64,000 nt of DNA from Euglena gracilis (lineage: Eukaryota; Euglenida; Euglenophyceae; Euglenales): NCBI GenBank assembly GCA_039621445.1, contig CP154955.1:32032605-32096604 (forward strand). The letters run 5' to 3'. Each line of letters opens with the position of its first letter. Within the stretch, counting starts at the first letter, position 1. Under the pieces are notes generated by a model that was given only the letters and a program-made list of their open reading frames with translations, had not been told where the DNA came from and ran no database searches. Below, piece after piece: positions 18,350 to 28,290 of the stretch. The position numbers and the translations under genes were made by a program.

Positions 18350-18735
18350 CATTTTTTTTGTTTTTTTTAAAAAAAACAAAACAACGTGTTTTTTTATATA
18401 AAAAAACAGGAAAAAAAACATCAAAAAAAAGGAAAATTTCATTGAAAAAACTCGTTATGAAACTCCCAAACCATACTTTGAATCCTACTCAGTTCAAAAA
18501 CTGCCAAAAATGGTCAAAAACATCCCAAAATGCAACAAAAATGGAATTTTATGACTTTTTTCATTTTTGTGGAAGGAAGTTTTTGGCAGAAATTACCCAG
18601 AAGTTGCCAAAAATGATTGAAAATGTTCATTCAAAAAATTTTCCATGCAAAACCCAGTGGGCGTTTTTTTTGTTTTTTTAAAAAAAAACATTGTTAGAAT
18701 TAAAAAAAAAAAACAACGTCAAAAAAAACAGGCCG
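18350..18735. repeat. Paired T-run/A-run hairpins around AT-rich spacer
   Basis: GCATTTTTTTTG then T8A8 at 18350-18380 and GCGTTTTTTTTG then T7A8 at 18661-18690 have the same form. They bracket a 280-bp AT-rich spacer. Similar pieces occur at 20892-20945 and 24311-24412. Each can fold as a T/A hairpin. Confidence 0.5.
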
Positions 18736-19080
18736 GCCCACCATGGGCGAGGGGGTCCGAATAGGGGGGGGGGAGGGGGGAAATGGCCGGAAAATGGCGT
18801 GGCGAGGGGGTCTCGGATGGGGAGGGGAGGGGTGTACCATGGTTGCACAATGAAAAATGTGTTGGGTGGCGTGGCGAGGGGGTCCGGCTGGGGGGTAAAT
18901 GGCGTGGCGAGGCCCTCGGAGTTGGAGAGGGGGGGGAGGGGTGTACCAACCCCCCCGGTTCGGGCGGCAGCCCGAACCGGTGTCCCAGGCACAGGTTTCA
19001 CGCCCGAACCGGTGTCTGGGACACAGTTTTTGAAACCGTGTATCGGGGGCTCTAGTTTCACGCCCGAACCTCTAGGGACA
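18736..19080. repeat. G-rich GTGGCGAGGGGGTC repeats and GCCCGAACCGG modules
   Basis: Four degenerate units share ATGGCGTGGCGAGGGGGTC and GGAGGGGTGTACCA. Three inverted or direct GCCCGAACCGGTGTC modules follow (18957-19070). The G runs could form quadruplexes. The ORFs here are repeat translations. Confidence 0.6.
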
Positions 19081-20160
19081 CACGGTCATGAACTGCTATT
19101 CTTAGCAGGTTTATCTCAATGTACGCCGGCCAAGTGACCACCGTATGCACCAGTGCGCAGGCCCAACCCCCCACACCGGCAGAATTTTTGGCTGGTCTTG
19201 AGGTTGCCGCCGCACCTCAGGAAACACCACCAGCCCACTCACTTTTGTTGGGGATACGTTTGTCAACCGTTGTCCTCGTGGTGGTCTTGCGAAAGGTAAA
19301 ATGGCGGCGCATAGGTGCCGGATCAATTTTTTCTCGGGGTGGGCGAACATTCCATGGAAAGTCAACTTCTTGCATCCATTCTGCCGCCCGAAGGGCGACA
19401 AGATAATGGACGTTCGGCGTACCCCCCCCCTTGGGGGTCGGACCCCCTCGGCACGGCAAAATGTGTCCCCCCCCCCGGTCGGCCGACCCCCTCGGCACGG
19501 CATGCCGAACCATGACACAAATACGACCATGTGCTATGCTCTGGAAAGACAGCATTCATAGCTGGGTCATATACAGTCCCTGGGCGTAAATTGTCCCCCC
19601 CCGAAAAATCCCCCCCTGAAATTTGGGAATTTTTCTGGTTTTGCAAAAGGCTCCGAAACGGGCAAAAACTTCCCCCCCCCTTCAGCCCCAGAGGAGCAGC
19701 TAAGGCAGGTGAGTTGGGACATTTTTTTTGTACATGCAAGGGCAGCACAGCTTCACCACTTGCATGGCCCCTGGGTCGAGGACTTGGCATCTTTTTGGTT
19801 TTTTGTCCATTGAACCATCCCCGGCATGTATCTATCAATAAGACCCACCGCCCTGAACAGAGGTGTTCGGGAATATACCATAACAACCCCACAACATACG
19901 GCAAATGAATTCCGAATCCCGGTCGGCTTCATGGCTTCAAAGAATAGAAGGGACGGGACAAAGTGCCCGAAACGGCCGAAAATCCCCCCCCTAGTCAAGA
20001 GCCCAAAAAACCCTCCCTAGGGGGGGGGGATTTACGCCCGGGGACTGTACCACTTGACCATCTGACCGATGAAAATTTACTCCTTAAACATTTTAAACAT
20101 TGACAAAGCACATTGACTCACAACAGATGACAAATGCTCCCGGTGTACTTGCATTTTGGG
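19081..20160. other. Mixed non-coding DNA bracketed by GTACAGTCCC...
   Basis: CAGTCCCTGGGCGTAAATTG at 19573 and, inverted, TTTACGCCCGGGGACTGTAC at 20030 bracket about 470 bp that starts and ends in C/G runs. It may be a small element with inverted ends. Inside, I find no supportable gene. Confidence 0.45.
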
Positions 20161-20520
20161 TCCGTTTTGGGCCAAAAAAAAAAACTCGAAAAACCTCGAC
20201 ATTTTTTTTGCCCAAAACCATGTTTTTTTGGCCTCCCGGACCCGGAAAAAGTGTTTTCGAGCCGAAAAAGAGCGTTTTTCGACCCCCGGCCCCCCGTTTT
20301 GGGCCCGAAACCCTTGCGATTTAGGTCATTTATGGGCCAAAAAACTCGAAACCCCTCGAAAATTTTTTTTGCCCAAAACCATGACCATGACCCCCCCCTC
20401 ACCGGCTTTGTCACCCCTGAGTCCATCGTTGGGGGTCACTGGCTTTGTCATGAGTCCAGAGGGGGGGGGTCACAGACTTAAGGTTTTTAATACTGGATCC
20501 TCCCCCCTTGAGGAATAAGG
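20161..20520. repeat. Direct repeat with CTCGAAA...TTTTTTTTGCCCAAAACCATG
   Basis: The block TTTTGGGCCAAAAAA, CTCGAAAAACCTCGA, then TTTTTTTTGCCCAAAACCAT occurs at 20167-20224 and again at 20331-20384. A CCTGAGTCCATCG / GAGTCCAGAGG pair follows. Confidence 0.6.
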
Positions 20521-21130
20521 CGAACTGAACTGGACAGGGGGGAAAATTTTTTGGCGCAAAGGGTCGAATTTTTTTAAAAAATCAGGTTTTTTTAAAAAGT
20601 GTCAGGAAAAGTCAGGAATTTTTTTTAAAAAAACCTAATGCACATCTGCAAAATGCAGGGTCTGATTTTGCGCTGAAAATGGGGGAAGAATTATCATTGG
20701 CAAGAAAAATTGTCTCGTTTGATACGGCGTGAAACCTGTGCCTAGGACACAGGTTTCAGTGCAAAAACTGCTTCTTGGGGGTAGTTTGTGTACAAAAACC
20801 TATCGTGGCTGCCCGAAGGGCAGCGAGACGGTAACGGGTTGCGTTGAAAGAAAAGTGTGAAAATGGGCAAAATAAACACCTTCATAGCTGGCGTTTTTTT
20901 TGTTTTTTTAAAAAAAATTGTTTTTTATTGAAAAAAAAACGGGCAAAAAAAACTGCAAAAAAAAACAAAGGGGAAAATGATGGTCCAAATTTTGCCTTTG
21001 ATCGCAGGGGTGAACCAATCTTAGCCCAAATGACTTGAAAACCAATACTTTTGGTTGTCTTCAACAAGAATGGTCAAAATAGGTCATTTTTCTGCCATTT
21101 TGGCTTGAAACCATTCCAAACTAACGTGAC
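20521..21130. other. AT-rich non-coding DNA
   Basis: No gene is supported. It contains one T-run/A-run hairpin (20892-20945) and a partial GTGAAACCTGTGCCTAGGAC module at 20729. Confidence 0.4.
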
Positions 21131-21365
21131 CCCCCCCTATATGTCACCCACCCCTAATTGTCGCCCCCCCCCCCTGAGGGCGACAATTACAGGCCCGGGC
21201 GAAAACCGCAAGTACATTAAATACGTCAGGAATTAAACCGCAAGGAATTTAATCCGGTGAGCCCCCGCCAGTCGGGGAATTAAATCCGGTCGCGCTTTTT
21301 TCCGCAGATTTTGTCGGTCTTCGCCGTCAGGGTTACGTCCGTCGCAATCAGTAAGAGCCCTTACT
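21128..21365. repeat. Poly-C-bracketed TAATTGTCGCC repeats and TTTAATCCGG tail
   Basis: CCCCTAATTGTCGCCCCC and its inverse flank the start. The following 170 bp have GGAATTAAACCG, GGAATTTAATCCGG and GGGGAATTAAATCCGG. That composition is unlike the surroundings and similar to 23905-24030 and to the insert at 9845-10090. I read it as a small non-coding mobile element. Confidence 0.5.
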
Positions 21366-22985
21366 TAACGCCCCTTTTTTTTTGTCTGCTCGCCCACGCG
21401 GCAGGAAAAACAGAAACCTTTTTTTTTTAACAACTTTCCATTGCTCCGTTTCCGTGTGCAAAAAAAAAAGCCTCCAAACATCGAAAAATGTTCATTGCTG
21501 GACCCTTTTTCCTGGGTGGCCTTTGATTGACCCTGTGGCACCAAACTAGCCAAACATCCTGTCACCAAACTGGCCACCAACTGTGGCAGCTGCCCCCCAT
21601 TACCAAATCGGGCCACCTGTGACAGCCCCCAAACTGGCCAGTGGTGGAAAATAAGTTGAGTGGAAAATTGGCAACCACATCTCCACAAGAAAAACCACAC
21701 ACAAATGCCCACCACACACATCCAAATGACACACCACATTACCAGAACAACCATTGAGCAGTGAAAACACATTGAATATTTTTCAGACGGTTCACACACA
21801 GGAAATTCGTCTATCACACAAACACCATTTGCAAAACACAACAATGCAGCAGAAAAAAAAAGAGCTATGTTACAAAAAAATTACAATGCAGCAGTTACAA
21901 AACATCTTCTCCTGCTTCATTGTTCTTCAGTTCCTCAATTCACCTGATGAAAATACATGCATCCAAACACACAATTGCACTGTTCACCCCCAGATTTTAA
22001 CAAGTGTCAACAATACACAGTCAAATGTTCTCCACGAATGATACCACAAAAAAATACACACAGAAAGAGGAAAACACAAACGGGCTTTGACAGAACGTTG
22101 CATTAAAAAACCATTTGATGCCACAGATGCATGTCACAGACATTTGATGCAACAGCCACAGACTTTTCAACAAAATTCATTTTCCCAGACTAACAGTGGA
22201 AAAGATCAACATTGCCGACTTTCAATGGAAATGAGCAATTCAGCAGAACAAGCGACAGGATCACACCTTCCACTGTGAAGTTCTTTATTTTTTATTTGCT
22301 GCCTCTGTGCCTGCAGTCTTGGGAGCCCTGGAATGTGGGAAAAAGTCATTTGATTGGTAAGGGACATAAACCTGGACATAAACCTATCTGTGTTGAACTT
22401 CTTCAGCAGCTCAGGCCAATTCTTGCACCGTTTCAGACTTCTCCTTCTTATCAATGGGTACAAAAAACTTCTTCATCAGTTTCGCATCTGTAGGGGAGAT
22501 AAAAGAACGCGTATACTTTCGCTATTTCAGGTAAGTAATACTTGGGGGCAGGCATTGAATATAAAGCGTTTAAAACAGAAACGTTTGCCCTTTGGTTTAA
22601 AACACTGATATTTTTCGGGGCATAGTTTTAAACACTTCGCGATTCGCGAAAATGCACATTCCTAATATATCTCACACCCCAGGTGTCACCGCACACATTT
22701 CTGAGTGATTTTCAACGCAAACACAGTGGACCAGTGAAGACCCTTGGTGGAGTTCAAGATACAACTCCAAGGCGAGTTTCAGGTTCCACAAGTACAGTCC
22801 CCTGGTGTGTGTCTGGTTTTCAGAAGCTTTTTGCACGTTCAGTGAAGCTGAAGTTCAAGTCAAGTTCAACTGCATCGATTGCTTCAACAATTAAGTGCTA
22901 AGTTCACATCCTACCAATGTGTTTGTGTTTTCTGTTTTGTTCTGTCTTCCCTGCAAAAAGTTCCTTTTTTGACATTTTTTGTCAA
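21366..22985. other. AC-rich region without a supported gene
   Basis: It is rich in ACACA steps on the + strand, with short ORFs only. The longest minus ORF (21365-21844) is composed of hydrophobic and Cys residues from the ACAC composition and has no motif. Confidence 0.35.
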
Positions 22986-22989
22986 CCCA

Positions 22990-23640
22990 GGCACCTGCAA
23001 CATTCACCCCCTCCCCCAGTTTCGTGCCTCATTTTGGGGGTCACATCTTCGCCCACAAGGGGGAAACATTTGGGGAACCATTTTGGCTCCAGTTTCCTGG
23101 CACATTTTGGGGACTGGGCCACAAACCTTGGCCACAGCTGGCACATCTTGGGCACAAATCTTGGCCACAGATGGGGGGGAAGCATTTTGTGTCCAGTTTG
23201 ATTTTGGGGCCAGTTTGGTGCAACAGGTGGCACCATTTTGGTGCCACAGTTGACAGTTTGGCACATCTTGGGTGCAGTTTGGTGCCACAGCTGGGGGCAA
23301 CATTTTGTTGCCACACATCTTGGCCACAGTTGGGGGAACCATTTTGGCACCAGTTTCGTGGCACATTTTGGGGATTTGGCCACAAATCTTGGCCACAGCT
23401 GGCACACCTTGGGCACAGCTGTGGGCCACAAATCTTGGCCACAGATGGGGGAAACATTGTGTCCAGTTTGATTTTGGGGCCAGTTTGGTGCAACAGGTGG
23501 GGCAACGTTTTGGTGCCACAGGTTGGTCACATTTGGGGGAAACATTTTCTACCCAAGCTGTGGGGCGAGTTTGGTTCCCCAGCTTGTGGGCCCCCATCTC
23601 GGGCAAGTTTTGGGACACAGGTGGGGGGGGGGGCCAGTTT
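22990..23640 (+). repeat. Degenerate tandem repeat with TTGGCCACAG / TTTTGGTGCCACA core
   Basis: More than 15 imperfect units of 20-60 bp combine CATTTTGGGG, CTTGGCCACAGCTGG, CACATCTTGG and CAGTTTGGTGCCACAG. Two larger blocks (about 23080-23220 and 23340-23490) repeat at about 260 bp. All six frames stay open over long distances only because of the repeat. Confidence 0.7.
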
Positions 23641-24085
23641 TATTTTTTCCGGGGTCCTTGTCCAAAAACCCTCCCAGTCGAGCCTGGGCCGGGTCTGCCT
23701 CAAACAAGACTTTTAATTCTGTTCAGCCGGCGGCAACGTTGGTTTGCTCTTAAAAGCGAACGGGGGAACTCATCCGCGGTGGCCTTCCATACTGGTGCGA
23801 CAAAATCCCTTTAGGGTAGCCGCAGACCCCCTCGTGTGTATAAAAAACGACTTAAATACAAAATGTTTTAAACTCTGCAATAAAAAACGACTTTTAAACG
23901 CCAAGTGATTAAAATACCGGACGATGCCTGCTTGGGGGAATTAATTCCGTGGACCACACGACAGGCGAGGAATTTAACCGGATTTAATTCCCCCGAGGTT
24001 TTTCGTCCAACCGAATTAAATGTCCACGAGATTTGGGCCCGGGGTGGGGGTTCCCATGGACCCATGGACATACAGGGTAAATTGA
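23641..24085. other. Possible MITE remnant with GATTAAAATACCGG
   Basis: The stretch 23905-24030 is AT-rich and has GATTAAAATACCGG, GGGAATTAATTCCG and GGATTTAATTCCCC, related to the insert in the LINE. No gene is seen. Confidence 0.4.
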
Positions 24086-24185
24086 GTACCCCCACCCCCA
24101 ATTGTCACCCACCCCTAATTGTCGCCAGGGCGGGTCAAAACGCTCCCTGGGGGGTGCCATATAGGGGGGGGGTCACGTTAGGTCC
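24086..24185. repeat. CCCCTAATTGTC / GGGGGTCACGTTAGG repeat pair
   Basis: CACCCCCAATTGTCACCCAC and CCCCTAATTGTCGCC face GGGGGGGTCACGTTAGGTCC. The same parts occur in the order GTGACCCCCCCCTATATG at 21127, so 21.1 and 24.1 kb carry the two inverted ends of one repeat pair. Confidence 0.55.
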
Positions 24186-24299
24186 TTTTTTGACAGAGCG
24201 CGGGAACAAAAGGCAAAATTTAACTATGCTTTTGGTGTCTTTCTCTGACCGAGGATGGGCAAAAAAAGCTAAAATTAAAGGCAAAAAATTTTTTGCACT

Positions 24300-24415
24300 G
24301 GACCCTCAATGGCGTTTTTTTTTGTTTTCTTTAAAAAAAAACATGTTTTTCGTTGTTTTTTTAAAAAAAAACATGTTTGTTTTTTTTAAAAAAAACGTGT
24401 TTTTTTTTGACTGCG
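24300..24415. repeat. Three T-run/A-run hairpins
   Basis: GGCGTTTTTTTTTG then T/A palindromes repeat three times with ACATGTTT spacers. Confidence 0.5.
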
Positions 24416-25250
24416 GTTTAAACAAAGTGCCAGCTATGAACACTTTTGCAATAAAGTTGACATACTTTTGGGGTTTCAATTTAAAAACAATTATGGGAGC
24501 CATAAAGAGTTCCAACCAGATTTGAAAAAAATTTTCACGCAAAATCTCGGCCCCCCCCCCCCCCCCGACCCCCCCTTGTGGCACCCCTGGGTCCTGGTAC
24601 CCTCCACGTTGACCCATGGTGGGGGGTTAGAATATCACCGACGACCCTGCACCGGTTGGGGTTCGGACTGCGGGGCCGAAGTTTGGCCCAACGCCCCTGC
24701 TTTCCATCTTCTTTCGCCTGAGCAGCCGGCGCAGTTCCTGAAAGGCGCCAGGGAGAGGAAAGATAAAGGCCGCCGATCGGTCGGCCCGCACAGGAGCCCC
24801 CTTCGAACTTTGATACGCTTTTAGGTTAGAGTTACCCTTCGAACTTTGATACGCTTTTAGGTTAGAGTTACGTGGGGTGTGGTAGGCCGTGCTGGTTGGG
24901 TAGGCAACGGGTTATGCAACAGAGTTGGGCCAAACTCCGACCGCACCGTCCGAACCCAAACCCCACTCCTTTAATAAACCCAATGCCCAGTGCAAGCTCG
25001 CAGGTAGTATCCTGCCCTCCCCCCAAGGATGCTACCCGCCATTTTTGCTTTGGATGATGGCAGGTCCCATCATATGGCGGGTTTGGGGACTAGGGAATTG
25101 TTCCAGGGGAAGGGCTTTGTTTCTACTGAGGTAAGGGCTTGGGTGTCTATGTGGGCTCTGTTTGTTGCGGGGTTTCGCTTTTTTTTGCTACTGTTTTGTT
25201 TGGTTTGTTTGGTCGTGCTATTGTTGTTTCCGTGTGTGTTGTTCTATGCA
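24416..25250. other. Non-coding region with a perfect 36-bp tandem duplication
   Basis: The unit starting CCCTTCGAACTTTGATACGC occurs at 24799-24834 and 24835-24870 without a mismatch. No supported gene is present. Confidence 0.5.
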
Positions 25251-25251
25251 T

Positions 25252-25426
25252 ACCCCCCCCCCCTTTATTGTCCCACCGACCTGCCCCCGGGAGGCCCGAC
25301 CGGACAATAAAGGGGGGGGGGACAATAAAGGGGTACCAAAGGAATTTCATTGGCCGGGCCAAAAAAACCCCCCGTCGGCCGGGGCCCAGGGACAATAAAG
25401 GGGGGGGGACAATAAAGGGGGGGGGT
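25252..25426. repeat. Poly-C/G-bracketed CTTTATTGTCC repeats
   Basis: Five cores (CCCCTTTATTGTCCC or inverse) in both orientations, the same family as 5131-5360. They fuse with the 3' end of the LINE fragment to their right. Confidence 0.8.
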
Positions 25427-25559
25427 AAGGTTGGTGCGTTGTGGTGTCTTCTGCCCTGTGTCGTTTCTTTGTTGGTGGCATTGTTTGCCAGGCCATGGGC
25501 AATGCATTGCCCATCCGACCCATGGGCTGGACAGGAAACACCCGAGGTCCTTGTGGCCC

Positions 25560-26290
25560 GGTATAGGTAGTTAGCTGCAGCTGCGAGGCTACTGTGCGCA
25601 TGATGCAATGCAGACAGAAATGTATTGCCAAAAATTTCCACTCTCTCGGCTTTGCTTTCCCTGATTGTGGTGTTTTCCGCATAAAGTCGACAGATGTGAT
25701 GGAGCAATAGATTGCCTTCGCTGGTCATGCCTCCCCACGGGTGAAGAACTGGTGCTTTGAAGTCCCATCGGACTTTCTCACATGCCACTGCATATTTGTT
25801 GAGTTTGGCTTGTTCTTCACGTAGTAACATTTTCTTTTGACAGAGTCTGGTGAGGGGTGGGTTCAGAAGCATAGCAAGATCAATAGCCAAGGGTGGTTCA
25901 CCCCTCCAGGTGTGAAACAGCACGTCGCCAGGTCGGGAGCCATGAGGCAGTTGGGCTTCTTTAGAGGAGGTAATACCAGCCCCTCGTGCTGTGGCAAGTA
26001 GCCAGTCCTGGAGTATGGTGTGGCGTTGGGTTAGACCATTGGCCTTGCAGGTGACTGCATGATCTCCCCATGCATCCAAGCAGGCAGTAAATTGGGCACA
26101 AGTGCTCCCCACCTCGTTGGGGCTGAGCAGTGGGAGCCCGAGCACCATTGGAGTGCTAGGCGATGGTCAACATGTTCCATTTGGGTTCCAAGAGCTTGGG
26201 AAGGGCGACAATTTAACCAGGCCCCTGAGTTGACAGTCTGTAAGCTCTTGCGACACAGATCTCGGTGGCTGCCAGCTGAGCAGCGCGTAA
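25560..26290 (-). pseudogene. 5'-truncated second LINE: endonuclease domain
   Basis: On the minus strand, an HRLALQWCLGLPLL segment (with one frame break near 26150) leads to C..CLDAWGDHAVTC....QRH, then RPGDVLFHTWRG...AIDLAML. That is the same zinc-knuckle plus PD-(D/E)xK-like endonuclease order as at the end of the LINE at 10-13 kb. The sequence identity is low, so it is a different family of the same class. RT is absent and the copy is 5'-truncated. Confidence 0.7.
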
Positions 26291-26304
26291 TCTGGAAGTA
26301 GAAT

Positions 26305-26595
26305 ACGGTGATGGGGTGAACCGAGTCCACCGACCAGTGGCACAGCCTACTGGATTTGAAATGTTTAGGAGGTAAGGCTGTACACAGAGGCGGGTCGGGG
26401 TTCGGGAGGGGAAGTTTGGGGGAGGGGCTATGTACAGTGGGGGGGGGCGGGAGGTGGGGGAGAGGGGGAGAGGGAGGGGGGGGTGTACGTCGGTCACGCG
26501 GTGTGGCGGCTGGGGGGGATTTTGTGTGGGTAAGAGGGCCTGGCGGCTGTTTGAGAGTTGGTCGTATTGATTCCTGCTGCTGGGCGCCGCTTTCA
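26305..26595 (-). mobile_element. LINE 3' end fragment, copy 1
   Basis: Read on the minus strand it ends with AGTAGGCTGTGCCACTGGTC then GGTGGACTCGGTTCACCCCA, as at 13585-13625. The part before is C/T-rich UTR. It joins directly to the second LINE fragment near 26300. Confidence 0.7.
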
Positions 26596-26689
26596 CGGTT
26601 GCCCCTCAGCTGAGGGGTGGTCAGTGCTCTGACCACCCCAGCTGAGCAGCGTGTTTTTTTTTGAATCCTCTTCTGTGCCAGGGAACGGT

Positions 26690-27623
26690 GGTGGGGCGAA
26701 CCGAATCCACCGACCAGTGGCACGGCCTACTGGATTTGTCAGAGTTTGTGGGAGGGGAGCTATGTACAGATGGGCGAGGCCCATGGGCAGGAAAGGTATA
26801 TGCGGTGGCGGTTGAGGGGTGAGGAGATTGGTAGAGGGTGAGGGGGACTGCGTGTGTTCGAGGTGGTCGTGTGGGTGCCCGGCTGCCGGATTCGGCAAGC
26901 TGCCCCGACGGCGTCCCAGTCGGGCGTTGGAGGGTTTGTGCTGGCGCTCACTCGGTGGCGCTCCTTCTGCGGCGGGTGCGTGCGGTTTGGTGGCCTTGTG
27001 GGCCACCATTCGGCTTCTGTGGCGTTAGTGCCTCAGTTGGACCTTGTCACGATGCGAAAGCAGGCAGGGGGGGTGACACGTTCGTGTTGTGGGGCTCAAC
27101 GGAGGAAGTGTTTGGGGCGCAACATTTGTGTGACTTGGCGGAAGAGTGCGAGCGCTAGTAGCTGATATCTTTCGGCCTGTCTTGTGCAGCGCACATCGCC
27201 CTGTTCCCAGGCAGTCGTCCGTTTCACCATTCGGGCAAGTAGCTTGGCACTTTCCGGCCCCAGTCCACCCCACGTGCCCATTGCCAGCGTGGCGAACGAC
27301 CAACCGCCGTTGCGGCATGGGACGTCATATTTGGCTTGTTTCGCCTGCTCCCGGCGTTTAAGGAAAGTCCTCCAGCGTTCCCGGGTCCCACTTCTTTCCG
27401 CTGTTTGCCAGCCGTGAGCGACGGTGAGATCAACAGCCGTGGGCTTACCATCTTGCCAGGTGGCGAGCAGCAGGTCAGCTGGACGGAGCGAGGTGTCCGG
27501 TTGGTTGGGCACCTGTACTTCGCGCTGCACACTTTGGCCGTTTGTGGACAGGAGGTTAAACAAAGCGTCCTGGACGGCGTTATGTCTGTTGGCGAAGTTG
27601 TTCCTGATGCAGCAGATGTCGTG
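26690..27623 (-). pseudogene. 5'-truncated copy of the 2A LINE: endonuclease end and 3' UTR
   Basis: The minus ORF 27563-27096 is nearly identical at protein level to residues encoded at 12731-13209. It includes RPADLLLATWQDGKPTAVDL and the terminal MLRPKHFLR. The UTR then runs to about 26690. The break at 27623 falls at the codons for the C-C-I-R-N-N-F segment. High similarity means a recent copy, but it is dead on arrival because of truncation. Confidence 0.85.
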
Positions 27624-27780
27624 AGCGAGCCGAGTCCACCGACCAGTGGCACAGCCTACTGGATTTGAGTGTTCAGGGGGAGGGCTATATACAGAAGCGG
27701 AAGCAGCGGCCAGTCTGAGGTACAGGTGAGGGCGTGTAAAGTCGAGCAGTCTTGGTAGCAGGGGAGACGGAGGGGCGAGG
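27624..27780 (-). mobile_element. LINE 3' end fragment, copy 3
   Basis: The same AGTAGGCTGTGCCACTGGTC end as the others, joined without spacer to the truncation point of the copy at 26690-27623. This gives three 3' ends in one orientation within 1.5 kb. Confidence 0.65.
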
Positions 27781-28119
27781 GGAAACTTGGCGGATGTTGT
27801 GTGCGGTGCGTTGGGGGGTGAGGGGCGGGGGGCGTGGTGGCTGGTGTGTGTGTGTTTGTGTTTTGTGTGTGCTTGTGGTTTTTTTTTTTTACCGTATCTA
27901 ACTTATTACGCCCGTAAAAACAGCCCCGTCGCGCGATTTGCAAGCGTAGGCCCGGAAATGGAGACAACCTGGCCGTGCCGGCCGGAACGGAGAGAACCGT
28001 TGGGTGCGCCGTCGGACCGGGCACCCGGTGCAGTGCACCTGAAATGCTTCGTATGCTACAATTCTTGGTCTGGGTGCAGCTAAAACACGATTCGTGATTC
28101 CTAATTTTTCGCCCAATCG

Positions 28120-28290
28120 ATGGCTCCAAAGAAGGACAAGGGGAAGGCTCCATTTAAACCTGGGGTGTTTTGTTTTATGCGTTACCTGGGTTCCATTCAT
28201 TGTTCAGGCGGTGGCAAGGACATGAGCAACACACCACCCAGGTCATCTTCCCGCCGGTCGATTTGCACACCGCCTTCACCTTCGAGTATG
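28120..28290 (+). CDS. Helitron gene, candidate first exon
   Basis: ATG at 28120 opens MAPKKDKGKAPFKPG, followed by coding-like DMSNTPPRSSSRRS near 28220. The tandem 5' ends at 61.7 and 62.8 kb have MPEKEKKQKKAKERSG and DSDSSTVSTPRRSGR in the same order (about 62010 and 62160), which supports this as the N-terminus. Exon borders are not resolved. Confidence 0.4.

Noticed and set aside
21365-21844. 159-codon minus-strand ORF with many hydrophobic residues (membrane protein?)
   Set aside because: The residues follow from an ACACA-rich + strand. There is no recognisable domain, no conserved neighbour and no second copy.
22979-23716. 245-codon ORF on the + strand and long overlapping ORFs on the minus strand
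   Set aside because: All frames are open because the DNA is a degenerate tandem repeat. Proteins are repetitive and differ between units as expected for non-coding repeat.
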